DNA from: Microcaldota archaeon
Lineage (GTDB): Archaea > Micrarchaeota > Micrarchaeia > Micrarchaeales > CABMGC01
Assembly: GCA_021821605.1 (NCBI GenBank)
Contig: JAKACG010000034.1
Coordinates: forward strand, 1-7,989
Direction: 5' to 3'
DNA length: 7,989 nucleotides
The stretch's first letter is position 1. Each line of letters begins with the position of its first letter. Under the pieces are notes generated by a model. The model saw nothing but the letters and a program-made list of their open reading frames with translations. It ran no database searches and was not told the DNA's origin. Below, piece after piece: positions 1 to 6,415 of this stretch. The translations under genes and the position numbers were made by a program.

Positions 1-73
1 CAGATATACATTCATTTAAATGAATTTATATAGATATAAATTGTTTAAATTCATTTATATTATTTAAATTATA
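1..73. other. Very AT-rich block with stacked palindromes
   Basis: No gene is visible here. GC is about 11% (8 of 73). Positions 11-24 form a perfect 14-base palindrome centred on TTTAAA. Positions 23-42 form an inverted repeat with 9-base arms (AATTTATAT / ATATAAATT) around a 2-base centre. The motifs TTCATTTA and TTTAAAT recur up to about 70. In an archaeon this could be a promoter or operator region for a gene outside the window, a terminator, or an easily melted element. Random AT-rich sequence also gives short palindromes, so no function is assigned. Confidence 0.5.
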
Positions 74-92
74 GGGAGGGTGGGCGCCTGGG
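74..92 (+). other. Putative G-quadruplex motif
   Basis: Four GGG runs at 74-76, 78-80, 82-84 and 90-92 are separated by loops of 1, 1 and 5 bases, which fits the canonical G3-N1-7 pattern. It directly follows the AT-rich palindromic block, and GC stays high until about 106. In such an AT-rich genome this density of G is exceptional in the window. The pattern is seen directly; folding and any regulatory role are inference. Confidence 0.6.
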
Positions 93-106
93 CGTGCGCT
101 TGGATC

Positions 107-119
107 ACGTAAATATATA
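107..119 (+). promoter_or_regulatory. Candidate TATA promoter pointing into the GC island
   Basis: ACGTAAATATATA is identical over 13 bases to the sequence at 7645-7657 in front of the cysteine-rich gene. With about 26 bases from box centre to transcript start, transcription would begin near 141, at the GG that opens the 139-157 hairpin. The resulting RNA would run antisense to the 162-281 ORF and towards the 3' end of tRNA-Asn. The match is seen directly; promoter activity is inferred. Confidence 0.3.
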
Positions 120-161
120 GCCCTAAAGCCTTTCCATATTGGCGATTATTCCGCCAAAACC

Positions 162-281
162 CTACCGTAGAGCCCATCTGCCTGCCTTTTCCAATATTCG
201 GTATCGTTTGTCATCAGAGTAACATTGTGCCATAGATGGATATTTATATCTTGTCCCGTAGGGGTCGTACTTGAAGGCCAT
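162..281 (-). CDS. Doubtful 39-aa ORF directly following tRNA-Asn
   Basis: An ATG at 281-279 immediately follows the tRNA-Asn discriminator base (282) and opens 39 codons ending in TAG. The product is basic and tyrosine-rich (starts MAFKYDPYG, ends GRWALR), with no family I recognise. Third-position GC is about 46% (18 of 39), unlike the AT-ending codons of the other genes, and the first nine codons all end in G or C. It could be a remnant of a transferred gene at a tRNA 3' end, a chance frame within a structured RNA, or a true small protein. No ribosome-binding site is possible apart from within the tRNA itself, which argues against translation from this ATG unless the transcript is processed. 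Confidence 0.2.
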   Translation of the reverse strand: MAFKYDPYGTRYKYPSMAQCYSDDKRYRILEKAGRWALR

Positions 282-353
282 CGCCCGAAGAAGGGATCGA
301 ACCTTCGACCTAGTGGTTAACAGCCACTCGCTCTACCACTGAGCTATTCGGGC
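282..353 (-). tRNA. tRNA-Asn (anticodon GTT)
   Basis: A complete 72-base cloverleaf on the minus strand. The acceptor stem GCCCGAA (353-347) pairs perfectly with TTCGGGC (289-283), and the discriminator is G at 282. The D arm has a GCTC/GAGC stem. The anticodon stem AGTGG/CCACT encloses the loop CTGTTAA, giving anticodon GTT (complement of 319-321). The T arm is GAAGG-TTCGATC-CCTTC. No CCA is encoded and there is no intron. A TTTAATATTT-like box near 380-390 lies about 30 bases upstream on the minus strand and may be its promoter. Confidence 0.97.
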
Positions 354-396
354 AGAATAAGCATATTTATTCTATCATAAAAATATTAAAAGCTTC

Positions 397-1092
397 TTAT
401 ATTTTAATGAAGCTTGGCTTCTCTTCAAGATTTATTACTTTTAGATATAAATAAGAGTGCTCTCCTACAGAATCAACAAAATTAGTCTTGTTTTCGCGGT
501 AGTTGTACACCGCAAAGTTCTTAACCAATGATAACTCTACAGAGGTATAGTATATAAAACGCTTTTCATTTGAAAGAGCTTCTATTAAATCAAAACCGAA
601 TAATATGGCCTTGCCTAATTTTTTATCTTTAAAGCAATACAGACGCAGAAGATTATTTTCATTCCCTGACCTAGAAACTGCAAGCTTGATTATATTTTCA
701 TAATCTTTAATTGGTACCATAACTACGTCTTTTGTATGGTCTTTTTTATTTTGTTTAAATATTTTTGAGGATAAGCCTATAATATTTATATAGCAGTTGG
801 TATTGCCATCCAATTGTTTTCTTGTATTTGTAAGTTCAGCTTCTTCCTTATCTTCTAATGATGGAGGAGTGTACTTTAAAAACTCCCATTTCTCCTTTAA
901 CTCAACATAATATACTATGCTTTCTTCTGCTATCTTCTCTCCAAATGCAAAAAGGATATTAATATCAGAATCAAAGAAAAGATTTTCAAAGGTAAAATCA
1001 AAGTTATATACGCATCTTGCAATATCATTGATAGAGTGTAGCTTTAATAAGCAAATCGTATTTGAAGACGAACCTTTGTTTTTATTCGGCAT
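397..1092 (-). CDS. Hypothetical protein, possible internal two-fold repeat
   Basis: I do not recognise this 231-residue protein. It has no signal peptide, no obvious membrane segment and no catalytic motif; composition is lysine/asparagine-rich, suggesting a soluble cytoplasmic protein of mixed alpha/beta structure. Its two halves look alike. About residues 12-74 and 123-196 share an initial strand, a helix (INDIARCV versus YENIIKLAV), a strand ILF-x-F (46-50 versus 163-167), and a YY-containing strand (61-62 versus 181-182), joined by a polar linker rich in E, K, N and T. That suggests duplication of one domain. The ATG at 1092 is the only good start, since the next in-frame Met is near residue 125. 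It follows the secreted-protein gene by 46 bases on the same strand, so co-transcription is possible, although a T-rich box (1121-1126) could be its own promoter. tRNA-Asn lies 43 bases downstream. Confidence 0.75.
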   Translation of the reverse strand: MPNKNKGSSSNTICLLKLHSINDIARCVYNFDFTFENLFFDSDINILFAFGEKIAEESIVYYVELKEKWEFLKYTPPSLEDKEEAELTNTRKQLDGNTNCYINIIGLSSKIFKQNKKDHTKDVVMVPIKDYENIIKLAVSRSGNENNLLRLYCFKDKKLGKAILFGFDLIEALSNEKRFIYYTSVELSLVKNFAVYNYRENKTNFVDSVGEHSYLYLKVINLEEKPSFIKI

Positions 1093-1138
1093 TACCTCAC
1101 GCTTTATAGAATAAGGATAGTAAAAACTAATCCTAATA

Positions 1139-1984
1139 TTAATGGAATATGTAAGAATATAAGCTTTCTAAGAATGACATGAACGCATATGCTGGTTCAA
1201 ATATTACAGGGGAGAGTATTACTCCACTGCCTAGTGCTTTATAATCATTGTAAAGTGTCGTATTGACTTGGAAAACTATAGGATATGACTCGCTTACCAA
1301 AGAACTTGATGAAGAACTTACAGTAAGATTGAATTTATAAAGGCCTGGCTGACCTAAAAAGATAGGATATGTAAAGTTATCTTTCTTGCCATGTAATGAT
1401 ATTACAGAATCGGTAACGTTCCATGAAGGCAGTCCTATTGCAGATATTAAAAATGGGTCATCGGATATTCCAGTATTGTTTATATTTATGTAAAGAGTTG
1501 CAGGCTGATCAACTCCTGAATAAAGCTTCTTAGGCAATACCGTTAAAGCAAAAACATTGGTAGTGACATTTACGTACGCAGTAAATGTAAGATTCCCAAG
1601 TTTTGAGTAGTTATTTACATTTATTGCCTTAAGAGTCAAAGGATATCTACCATTTGTTGCATTTTGTGAAACTGTTATTCTTATCTTCATTGGATTTTCA
1701 TATAAAGGGGATTGCTGTGAATACCAGCCACTAGGAAGCTTTGTGGCTTTTATTGTATCCCAGCCTATGTTGACTAAATATCCGGAGTTATTTGTAGTTG
1801 AAGCATTCGCCAGTATATAGAAACTTTCTCCAGGACCTACCTTGCCCAAATAAACGCTGCCGTTATTATAAAGCGTAGTTGAGATAGGACCTTGTATCGA
1901 CAAATAAGTAGAGGCATTAACAGTACCGAGTATAAAGAAAATGCCAAGTAGCGTAGTTAAATATAGTTCTCTTAAGGTTGCCAT
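1139..1984 (-). CDS. Secreted or surface protein, heavily sequon-bearing
   Basis: A 281-residue protein starting MATLRELYL. A signal peptide is clear: short charged N-terminus, hydrophobic core at about residues 8-22 (TTLLGIFFILG), and a likely cleavage after VNA at residue 24. The mature part is rich in Ser, Thr, Asn and Val in alternating strand-like runs, with the look of one or two extracellular beta-sandwich (Ig-like/NEW3-like) domains; that fold is inferred. I count 13 N-X-S/T sequons, so AglB-type N-glycosylation on the outer face is likely. The last 30 residues are hydrophobic and aromatic with few charges and may associate with the membrane. The frame extends 7 codons further to an ATG at 2005, but a TATA box (2006-2014) abuts that codon and is centred 26 bases before the ATG at 1984, so I chose 1984 as a leaderless start. 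No enzymatic motif is visible; likely a cell-envelope component. Confidence 0.75.
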   Translation of the reverse strand: MATLRELYLTTLLGIFFILGTVNASTYLSIQGPISTTLYNNGSVYLGKVGPGESFYILANASTTNNSGYLVNIGWDTIKATKLPSGWYSQQSPLYENPMKIRITVSQNATNGRYPLTLKAINVNNYSKLGNLTFTAYVNVTTNVFALTVLPKKLYSGVDQPATLYININNTGISDDPFLISAIGLPSWNVTDSVISLHGKKDNFTYPIFLGQPGLYKFNLTVSSSSSSLVSESYPIVFQVNTTLYNDYKALGSGVILSPVIFEPAYAFMSFLESLYSYIFH

Positions 1985-2005
1985 GTTATATTTATAAAAT
2001 AACAT

Positions 2006-2014
2006 CTTTATAAG
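2006..2014 (-). promoter_or_regulatory. TATA box of the secreted-protein gene
   Basis: CTTATAAAG on the minus strand is centred 26 bases before the ATG at 1984 and directly abuts the alternative ATG at 2005. This fits a leaderless transcript starting at 1984 and argues against 2005. It lies in the short divergent region shared with the aminotransferase gene. Confidence 0.6.
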
Positions 2015-2047
2015 CGTATCTCAAAAATCATTAGAATGCTATGCAGG

Positions 2048-2056
2048 TTATAAAAA
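2048..2056 (+). promoter_or_regulatory. TATA box of the aminotransferase gene
   Basis: TTATAAAAA is centred about 32 bases before the ATG at 2084. With the usual archaeal distance of about 26 bases the transcript would start near 2078, giving a leader of only a few bases. No Shine-Dalgarno sequence precedes the ATG, consistent with a near-leaderless message. Confidence 0.6.
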
Positions 2057-2083
2057 GCTTATCTGCCATCTAATATAGATTGC

Positions 2084-2989
2084 ATGGTATCAAAAAGTTA
2101 TGTTTGGCTTGATGGAAAAATGGTTCTTAGAGATTCTGCTGTTTTTGATGTACTTACACATTCTTTGCAGTATGGAAGCGGAGTCTTTGAAGGTATAAGA
2201 TCATATAAAACAAACGAAGGAGTAGCAGTATTCAGATTAAAAGAGCATATGGAGAGATTCTTAAGAAGTGCCAAGATATATAATATGGAGCTTGGTTATT
2301 CTCTCGAGGAATTAGAAGAGGGAGTAATAAGTGTAATTAAAAAAAATCAACTATCGCAAAGCTACATAAGACCTTTTGCTTTCTATAACGATAATAAAAT
2401 AGGGTTAGATGTAACTGGAAAGAAGATAAGCGTGGTGATAGCAGCAGTTGAGTTTGGTTCATATTTCAGTGGAAAGGACAAAGGCATAAAATGTATTGTT
2501 TCTTCATGGAGAAGAATAAACTCTCAAATACTTCCTGTCCAGGCAAAAGCAAGCGGGAACTATCTTAACTCTATAATAGCTTCAAGCGAGGCCAAAGCAA
2601 GAGGCGCAGACGAAGCAATAATGTTGAGCATAAACGGCTACGTAGCTGAAGGACCTGGTGAAAACATATTTCTTGTTAAGGACAATGAACTTATTGTGCC
2701 TTCTGAAGAATCAGATATATTGTTAGGAATAACAAGGGATGCGATAATAAAAATTGCGCAGAATAAAGGCATAATAGTAAAGGAGAGACTGGTCCATAGA
2801 GAGGAGTTGTATACCGCAGATGAGCTTTTCTTTGCTGGAACGGCTGCTGAGATAACACCAATTACTTATGTAGATAATAAAAAAATAGGAAGTGGCCATG
2901 TTGGTCCATTCACAAAGATGCTTTCTGATACATACTCGGAGGTAGTATCTGGAAAAAATCGGGAGTTTGACTGGATAACTTTGTTGTGA
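2084..2989 (+). CDS. ilvE: Branched-chain amino acid aminotransferase
   Basis: This PLP-dependent enzyme transfers the amino group between glutamate/2-oxoglutarate and leucine, isoleucine or valine and their 2-oxo acids in the cytoplasm. The 301-residue length is normal for fold-type IV (class IV) aminotransferases. Visible signatures: N-terminal VWLDGKMV and HSLQYGSGVFEGIRSY (residues 26-41), PLP-binding lysine K155 within QAKASGNYLNS, EGPGENIF (189-196) with the glutamate that contacts the cofactor ring, LGITRDAII (214-222) and the phosphate-binding GTAAEITPI (252-260). D-amino-acid aminotransferase and aminodeoxychorismate lyase share the fold, but the EGIRSY and GTAAEITPI blocks favour a branched-chain enzyme. 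It has its own promoter and converges with the peptidase gene. No other branched-chain biosynthesis gene is in view, so it could serve synthesis or breakdown. Confidence 0.93.
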   Translation: MVSKSYVWLDGKMVLRDSAVFDVLTHSLQYGSGVFEGIRSYKTNEGVAVFRLKEHMERFLRSAKIYNMELGYSLEELEEGVISVIKKNQLSQSYIRPFAFYNDNKIGLDVTGKKISVVIAAVEFGSYFSGKDKGIKCIVSSWRRINSQILPVQAKASGNYLNSIIASSEAKARGADEAIMLSINGYVAEGPGENIFLVKDNELIVPSEESDILLGITRDAIIKIAQNKGIIVKERLVHREELYTADELFFAGTAAEITPITYVDNKKIGSGHVGPFTKMLSDTYSEVVSGKNREFDWITLL

Positions 2990-3008
2990 TTTTTATACTA
3001 TAATTTTT
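2990..3008 (+). terminator. T-rich terminator after the aminotransferase gene
   Basis: Two TTTTT runs (2990-2994 and 3004-3008) directly follow the TGA stop, within a 32-base convergent gap. Archaeal termination typically uses such T-runs without a strong hairpin. No T-run for the opposing gene is evident on the minus strand in this gap. Confidence 0.45.
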
Positions 3009-3021
3009 AGAGTTTAGATTT

Positions 3022-3924
3022 TTACAAAGTAGTCAGAACTGTGCAGGAATCCTTTTCTACTATAAGCTCCTTTTCTGCTTGGGCTACAACTCCTTTTTTT
3101 CTTTCTACCAAAACAGGAAACTGTTCCAACGCATTTAATTGTATGAGATCGGCTATTCCACGACGTATTTTGAACTCAGAAAGTTCAGGAATTGATCTTG
3201 CTATCCATCTTAACGAAAAAGGATATGTAAGATACTTTGTTTTTATAAGATCTAAAATCCTCCTTGTATCAGAAGATCTTGGAGAAGGAGTACCTATAAG
3301 TTGAAATATTTGAACCTCCGCAGTTTCGTCAACATAACCAAAACCATTTGTTACAAATGGCTCTATGGAAATAATATCACCTTCTTCTAGTTCGGTATCG
3401 TCACCATTGTCAAAGTTAGGTATGAATGCTCCTGTATGAAGCTCTTCACCATCTATCCCATGACCACCTAAATTCATTATAGGTTTAAAACCATTTTTTA
3501 AGATTGTTTTTTCTATAGCGGCTCCTATTTCACATACCTTCCTTCCTGCTTTTACAATGTTTATGGCTTCTTCCAATGCGGAATTTGCCGTTTCTACAAT
3601 CTTTGCGTTCTCCGCCGAAAGATCTATAGTTATAGCACAATCAGAAAGCATATCATCTCGTCTAGCACCCAAATCGACCTTTACAAGATCATTTTTATTA
3701 AATACGGTTTTATCTGTTATATTAGGAGTATAATGCGCTGCATTTTCATTTATAGAGATGTTTATTGGAAAGGACAAATCATATCCTTTTTGTGTTATGA
3801 AAAGTTCTATTTTTTCTACAGCTTCAAGTAAACCGACCCCTTCTTTTATTACTGTTTTAGCATATGAGAGCGCCTCTGATGAAACCCTGCCCGTTTCTTT
3901 TAATATTTTTATTTTGTCTACCAT
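3022..3924 (-). CDS. map: Methionine aminopeptidase, type II
   Basis: Removes the initiator methionine from nascent proteins at the ribosome; cytoplasmic dinuclear metalloenzyme of the pita-bread fold. Numbering is from the ATG at 3924 (300 aa). The five metal ligands are present: D84 (VKVDLGA), D95 (LSDCAIT), H155 (GGHGI), E188 (ISIEPF) and E284 (VAQAEKE). Histidines matching the substrate-side pair are H64 (NENAAHYTP) and H163 (ELHTGAF). The roughly 60-residue helical insertion between the last two ligands (about 205-270) is the mark of type II, the archaeal/eukaryotic class, and 300 residues is typical of archaeal members. The common EHT after the last ligand reads EKE here. The frame extends to a TTG at 3933, but the ATG three codons later fits the family better. 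It lies 49 bases after the polymerase gene and is probably co-transcribed with it. Confidence 0.93.
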   Translation of the reverse strand: MVDKIKILKETGRVSSEALSYAKTVIKEGVGLLEAVEKIELFITQKGYDLSFPINISINENAAHYTPNITDKTVFNKNDLVKVDLGARRDDMLSDCAITIDLSAENAKIVETANSALEEAINIVKAGRKVCEIGAAIEKTILKNGFKPIMNLGGHGIDGEELHTGAFIPNFDNGDDTELEEGDIISIEPFVTNGFGYVDETAEVQIFQLIGTPSPRSSDTRRILDLIKTKYLTYPFSLRWIARSIPELSEFKIRRGIADLIQLNALEQFPVLVERKKGVVAQAEKELIVEKDSCTVLTTL

Positions 3925-3973
3925 TAAAATCAACTATTGTTTATTCTATTTTTTCTACTTTTTATTTTTAAAT

Positions 3974-6382
3974 TTACATGAGTTTTTTCTGTGAACCTAG
4001 ACCTTTTAGCTCATCCTCGCTTACACCTAATTCTTTTAATATTTTTAATGTTGCTGGTATTATTTGATGATTTATGTAATACTCTGCATCGTAGTTTTCA
4101 GCGAACTCTTCCAACTCTGCCTTCTCTGAAATGCTGCTGCCGTTTCTTGTTATAACATAACCAACAGTGGCACCTTCCATATCTTTTTTGAGTTTTTGAC
4201 CTCTTGCTATAGCTTTTTTCACCGCGGCCAACTCAGGAGACTTTGTGTCATAGCTGTCTATTTTTTTACGCAGCTGTGTTTGTATAACCAAATCTTTTAT
4301 GTCTACTTTTCCTTCCCTTAATGATTTAATTATGTCTTTAACTATTGCTATAGCCTTCTCCTTGCTCCCTTCTTTTAGAATTGTTTCTAGAACAAGCCTT
4401 TGAGTATTTCTTGAAACTCCAGACCAATCTCTTCTTACGAGCTCGAAGCCCTTTATCTTTATTCTGCCGGACTCCGACATAAGGGCATATTTTTTCTTTG
4501 CCCCTTTAGATCCCTCTCCTCTTTTACCAACAAACACGCCGCTTGTATAAAAATCCTCAAGCTCGAGCTCCATGGACTCTGGAAGAGAGGTGTTAACATC
4601 TTTTAGAAATGAAGCCGCATCATCCTTTGACTTTCCATTACTTAATAAAAATATTGAATCTGTATCCCCATACAGAACCTTAAAGCCATGTTTCTCTGCG
4701 GTTTCCATTGTCTTTACTATATACTCTCTGCCAAAAGCGGTTACGCTTTCTGCAGCTTCACGCGAGTACCACCTAGATCTTGCATATCCTAAATAACCGT
4801 AAAACGAATTTGCAAGTATCTTAAGCGCAGTTGAACGAGCGCCTAATGCCTTGTTATCAGGATCCTTCTTATATGCTTTTTTAACCTCTGATCTTTGCTC
4901 AATCAGTAGTTTGAGCACAGTTGGTACAATTCCGATAGGTTTTTTAAGAAACATTGCATTTGTAGGAGAGGTATATGTTTCTTCTACGTTTTGCTTTGTA
5001 AGTGTAGAGGGGTCTATGTTGTATGCTATAATTATTGATGGATATAATCCTCTAAAATCAAATACAAATATATCTTTGTAAATTCCAGCTTCTGGAGCTT
5101 TTACATAAGCGCCTTCTATGGGATTTGCATTTCTCCAGGTTATTTCTTTTTCTGTTGGCCTGTTTGGTATTAGTTGATTGTTTGCATGCGCATATCTCAT
5201 TAGTATATACTCCACAAGTTGTCCAGTAGTAGAAATGCAGGTCTCCGCAAGAGTAGAACCAGAAACTTTAGAAAGCTCAATCTCAAGAGGTATAAAAAAT
5301 TTGTATAGCTCCTCTAATGCAAGTGAATCTGCTAGCGAGTAATCTGTCAGCTCCTCTATTCCTTCTTTAGGTCCGTCCCATATCTGCCAGATGTTTAGCC
5401 TGTCCACCATCTTCTTCTTATCTCCGGTTATAGCAGCATATACCTCGCTTAATGTAAATCTATTGGCCTTTATAAGCTTCTCTGACGCACCAACTATAGA
5501 AACAAACTTAGCTACATTGTAGACATCTACATTTGCTCTGCCTGGAATCTTAACCGCTTCAAGCAAACCGTGGTGCTCCTGTTTTGGAATATCCCCGTAC
5601 CTACCTATATCAAAGGCGGCTTTTGTAACGCTAGCTCTTTTTATTAGATATGGAAGATCAAAATTAGATGAGTTATAACCCACTATGACATCATAATCAT
5701 TCTTCTTTATAAGCTCGGTAAAGTTATTTATCATCTCTTTTTCAGTTGAAAAAAAGCTAGAGAAGCTTCGAGCTATTTGCTTATATGATAAAACCTTCTT
5801 GTTTTCTCCATCAGTGAAGCTTATCATAATGGCAGGATCTACAGTGGGACGTGGAGCTCCTAGAGGATTGTAGGTTTCTATATCAAAACAAAGATAACTT
5901 AATGTGGTCTTAGTATCATTGAAGGCGCTTATATTATTGAGTACTAAAAGCCCATTATTCTCTGTAACGTCAAGTTTTATGCCGGTTAGAGGTATTATGT
6001 TCTTATCTATTAAGTATCTCTTCCAAAAAAGTATATCGTGCTCATATCTTTCTCCAAACTCAGTAAGAAGCTCGCTTAATTTAGAGATATCACGCGTGTT
6101 GTTCGTGGTTACCTTAAAAACAGTTACGCTTTTTCCCTTAAAGTTTATATCATGCATAGTTACAGAAAGAGGCTTTATTATTTTTCCTTCCAAAACAAAG
6201 CTCGCTTTCTCTATTGCTTCTTTCTTAATCTGAGGATTACTCGGAGCTATATAAAAATATGGAGAAAAGGCAGTATCATATACTGTAAAATGCTTATCTT
6301 CTGATTTTAGAGTTATTCGTATTACACTCTTATCATTCAAAACAACATAGTCAATATCTACTATTATACCTTCTAACTCCAA
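3974..6382 (-). CDS. polB: Family B DNA polymerase with 3'-5' exonuclease
   Basis: Template-directed DNA polymerase of the archaeal B family, with proofreading. The 802 residues contain in order: N-terminal domain including the HDILFWKRYLIDKNIIP segment (115-131) near the uracil-sensing pocket; ExoI FDIET (D167, E169); ExoII GYNSSNFDLPYL (D242); ExoIII YSLAD (Y348, D352); motif A DFRGLYPSI (442-450, with G where S or A is common); motif B KILANSFYG (521-529); motif C YGDTDS (D573, D575); and the KKKY thumb motif (629-632). All catalytic acidic residues are intact, so it should be active. The C-terminus ends GSQKKLM, which resembles the beginning of a clamp-binding PIP box lacking the usual aromatic pair. 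The start codon is TTG at 6382, with GAGG at 6395-6392 nine bases upstream; no in-frame ATG lies between it and the upstream stop. It sits 33 bases after the small 135-aa gene and precedes the methionine aminopeptidase gene. Confidence 0.96.
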   Translation of the reverse strand: MELEGIIVDIDYVVLNDKSVIRITLKSEDKHFTVYDTAFSPYFYIAPSNPQIKKEAIEKASFVLEGKIIKPLSVTMHDINFKGKSVTVFKVTTNNTRDISKLSELLTEFGERYEHDILFWKRYLIDKNIIPLTGIKLDVTENNGLLVLNNISAFNDTKTTLSYLCFDIETYNPLGAPRPTVDPAIMISFTDGENKKVLSYKQIARSFSSFFSTEKEMINNFTELIKKNDYDVIVGYNSSNFDLPYLIKRASVTKAAFDIGRYGDIPKQEHHGLLEAVKIPGRANVDVYNVAKFVSIVGASEKLIKANRFTLSEVYAAITGDKKKMVDRLNIWQIWDGPKEGIEELTDYSLADSLALEELYKFFIPLEIELSKVSGSTLAETCISTTGQLVEYILMRYAHANNQLIPNRPTEKEITWRNANPIEGAYVKAPEAGIYKDIFVFDFRGLYPSIIIAYNIDPSTLTKQNVEETYTSPTNAMFLKKPIGIVPTVLKLLIEQRSEVKKAYKKDPDNKALGARSTALKILANSFYGYLGYARSRWYSREAAESVTAFGREYIVKTMETAEKHGFKVLYGDTDSIFLLSNGKSKDDAASFLKDVNTSLPESMELELEDFYTSGVFVGKRGEGSKGAKKKYALMSESGRIKIKGFELVRRDWSGVSRNTQRLVLETILKEGSKEKAIAIVKDIIKSLREGKVDIKDLVIQTQLRKKIDSYDTKSPELAAVKKAIARGQKLKKDMEGATVGYVITRNGSSISEKAELEEFAENYDAEYYINHQIIPATLKILKELGVSEDELKGLGSQKKLM

Positions 6383-6391
6383 GCTTGCATG

Positions 6392-6395
6392 CCTC
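6392..6395 (-). promoter_or_regulatory. Shine-Dalgarno supporting the polB TTG start
   Basis: GAGG on the minus strand is separated by nine bases from the TTG at 6382-6380. An ATG lies in between (6390-6388) but is out of frame with the polymerase. This makes TTG the best available start and suggests a leadered, probably operonic message. Confidence 0.45.
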
Positions 6396-6404
6396 TTTAT
6401 AAAG
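6395..6404 (-). promoter_or_regulatory. TATA-like palindrome between the 135-aa gene and polB
   Basis: CTTTATAAAG is a perfect palindrome and a good TATA match in the 33-base gap. Its centre is only about 17 bases before the TTG start, so a transcript from it would begin after that codon. It is therefore likely chance, or a secondary promoter, or a sign that translation starts further in. Confidence 0.25.
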
Positions 6405-6415
6405 TAAGATTAATC

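Larger units (their letters stand above)
74..281. other. GC-rich island of unknown content beside tRNA-Asn
   Basis: GC is about 49% over 208 bases, far above the AT-rich block before it and the genes around it. It holds the G-tract (74-92), a TATA-like sequence on the + strand (107-119), a hairpin with 6-base stem TTGGCG/CGCCAA and 7-base loop (139-157), shorter hairpins at 230-239 and 239-250, and a 39-codon ORF on the minus strand (162-281). High GC in an AT-rich archaeon often marks a structured RNA or transferred DNA. I looked for hallmarks of SRP RNA, RNase P RNA, 5S rRNA and C/D-box RNA and found none convincing. It stays unassigned. Confidence 0.45.

Noticed and set aside
1..73. CRISPR array or leader
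   Set aside because: The repeats are short palindromic AT motifs without regular spacing or unique spacers.
162..281. Identification as an archaeal virus-type integrase fragment
   Set aside because: The tRNA-adjacent position is suggestive, but none of the catalytic R-H-R-Y motifs are present and no duplicated tRNA end is seen in the window.
397..1092. PCNA sliding clamp
   Set aside because: Size and possible two-domain layout invited the idea, but the characteristic PCNA sequence blocks are not visible.
3925..3933. TTG start for methionine aminopeptidase at 3933
   Set aside because: An ATG three codons inside fits the family N-terminus; nothing favours the TTG.
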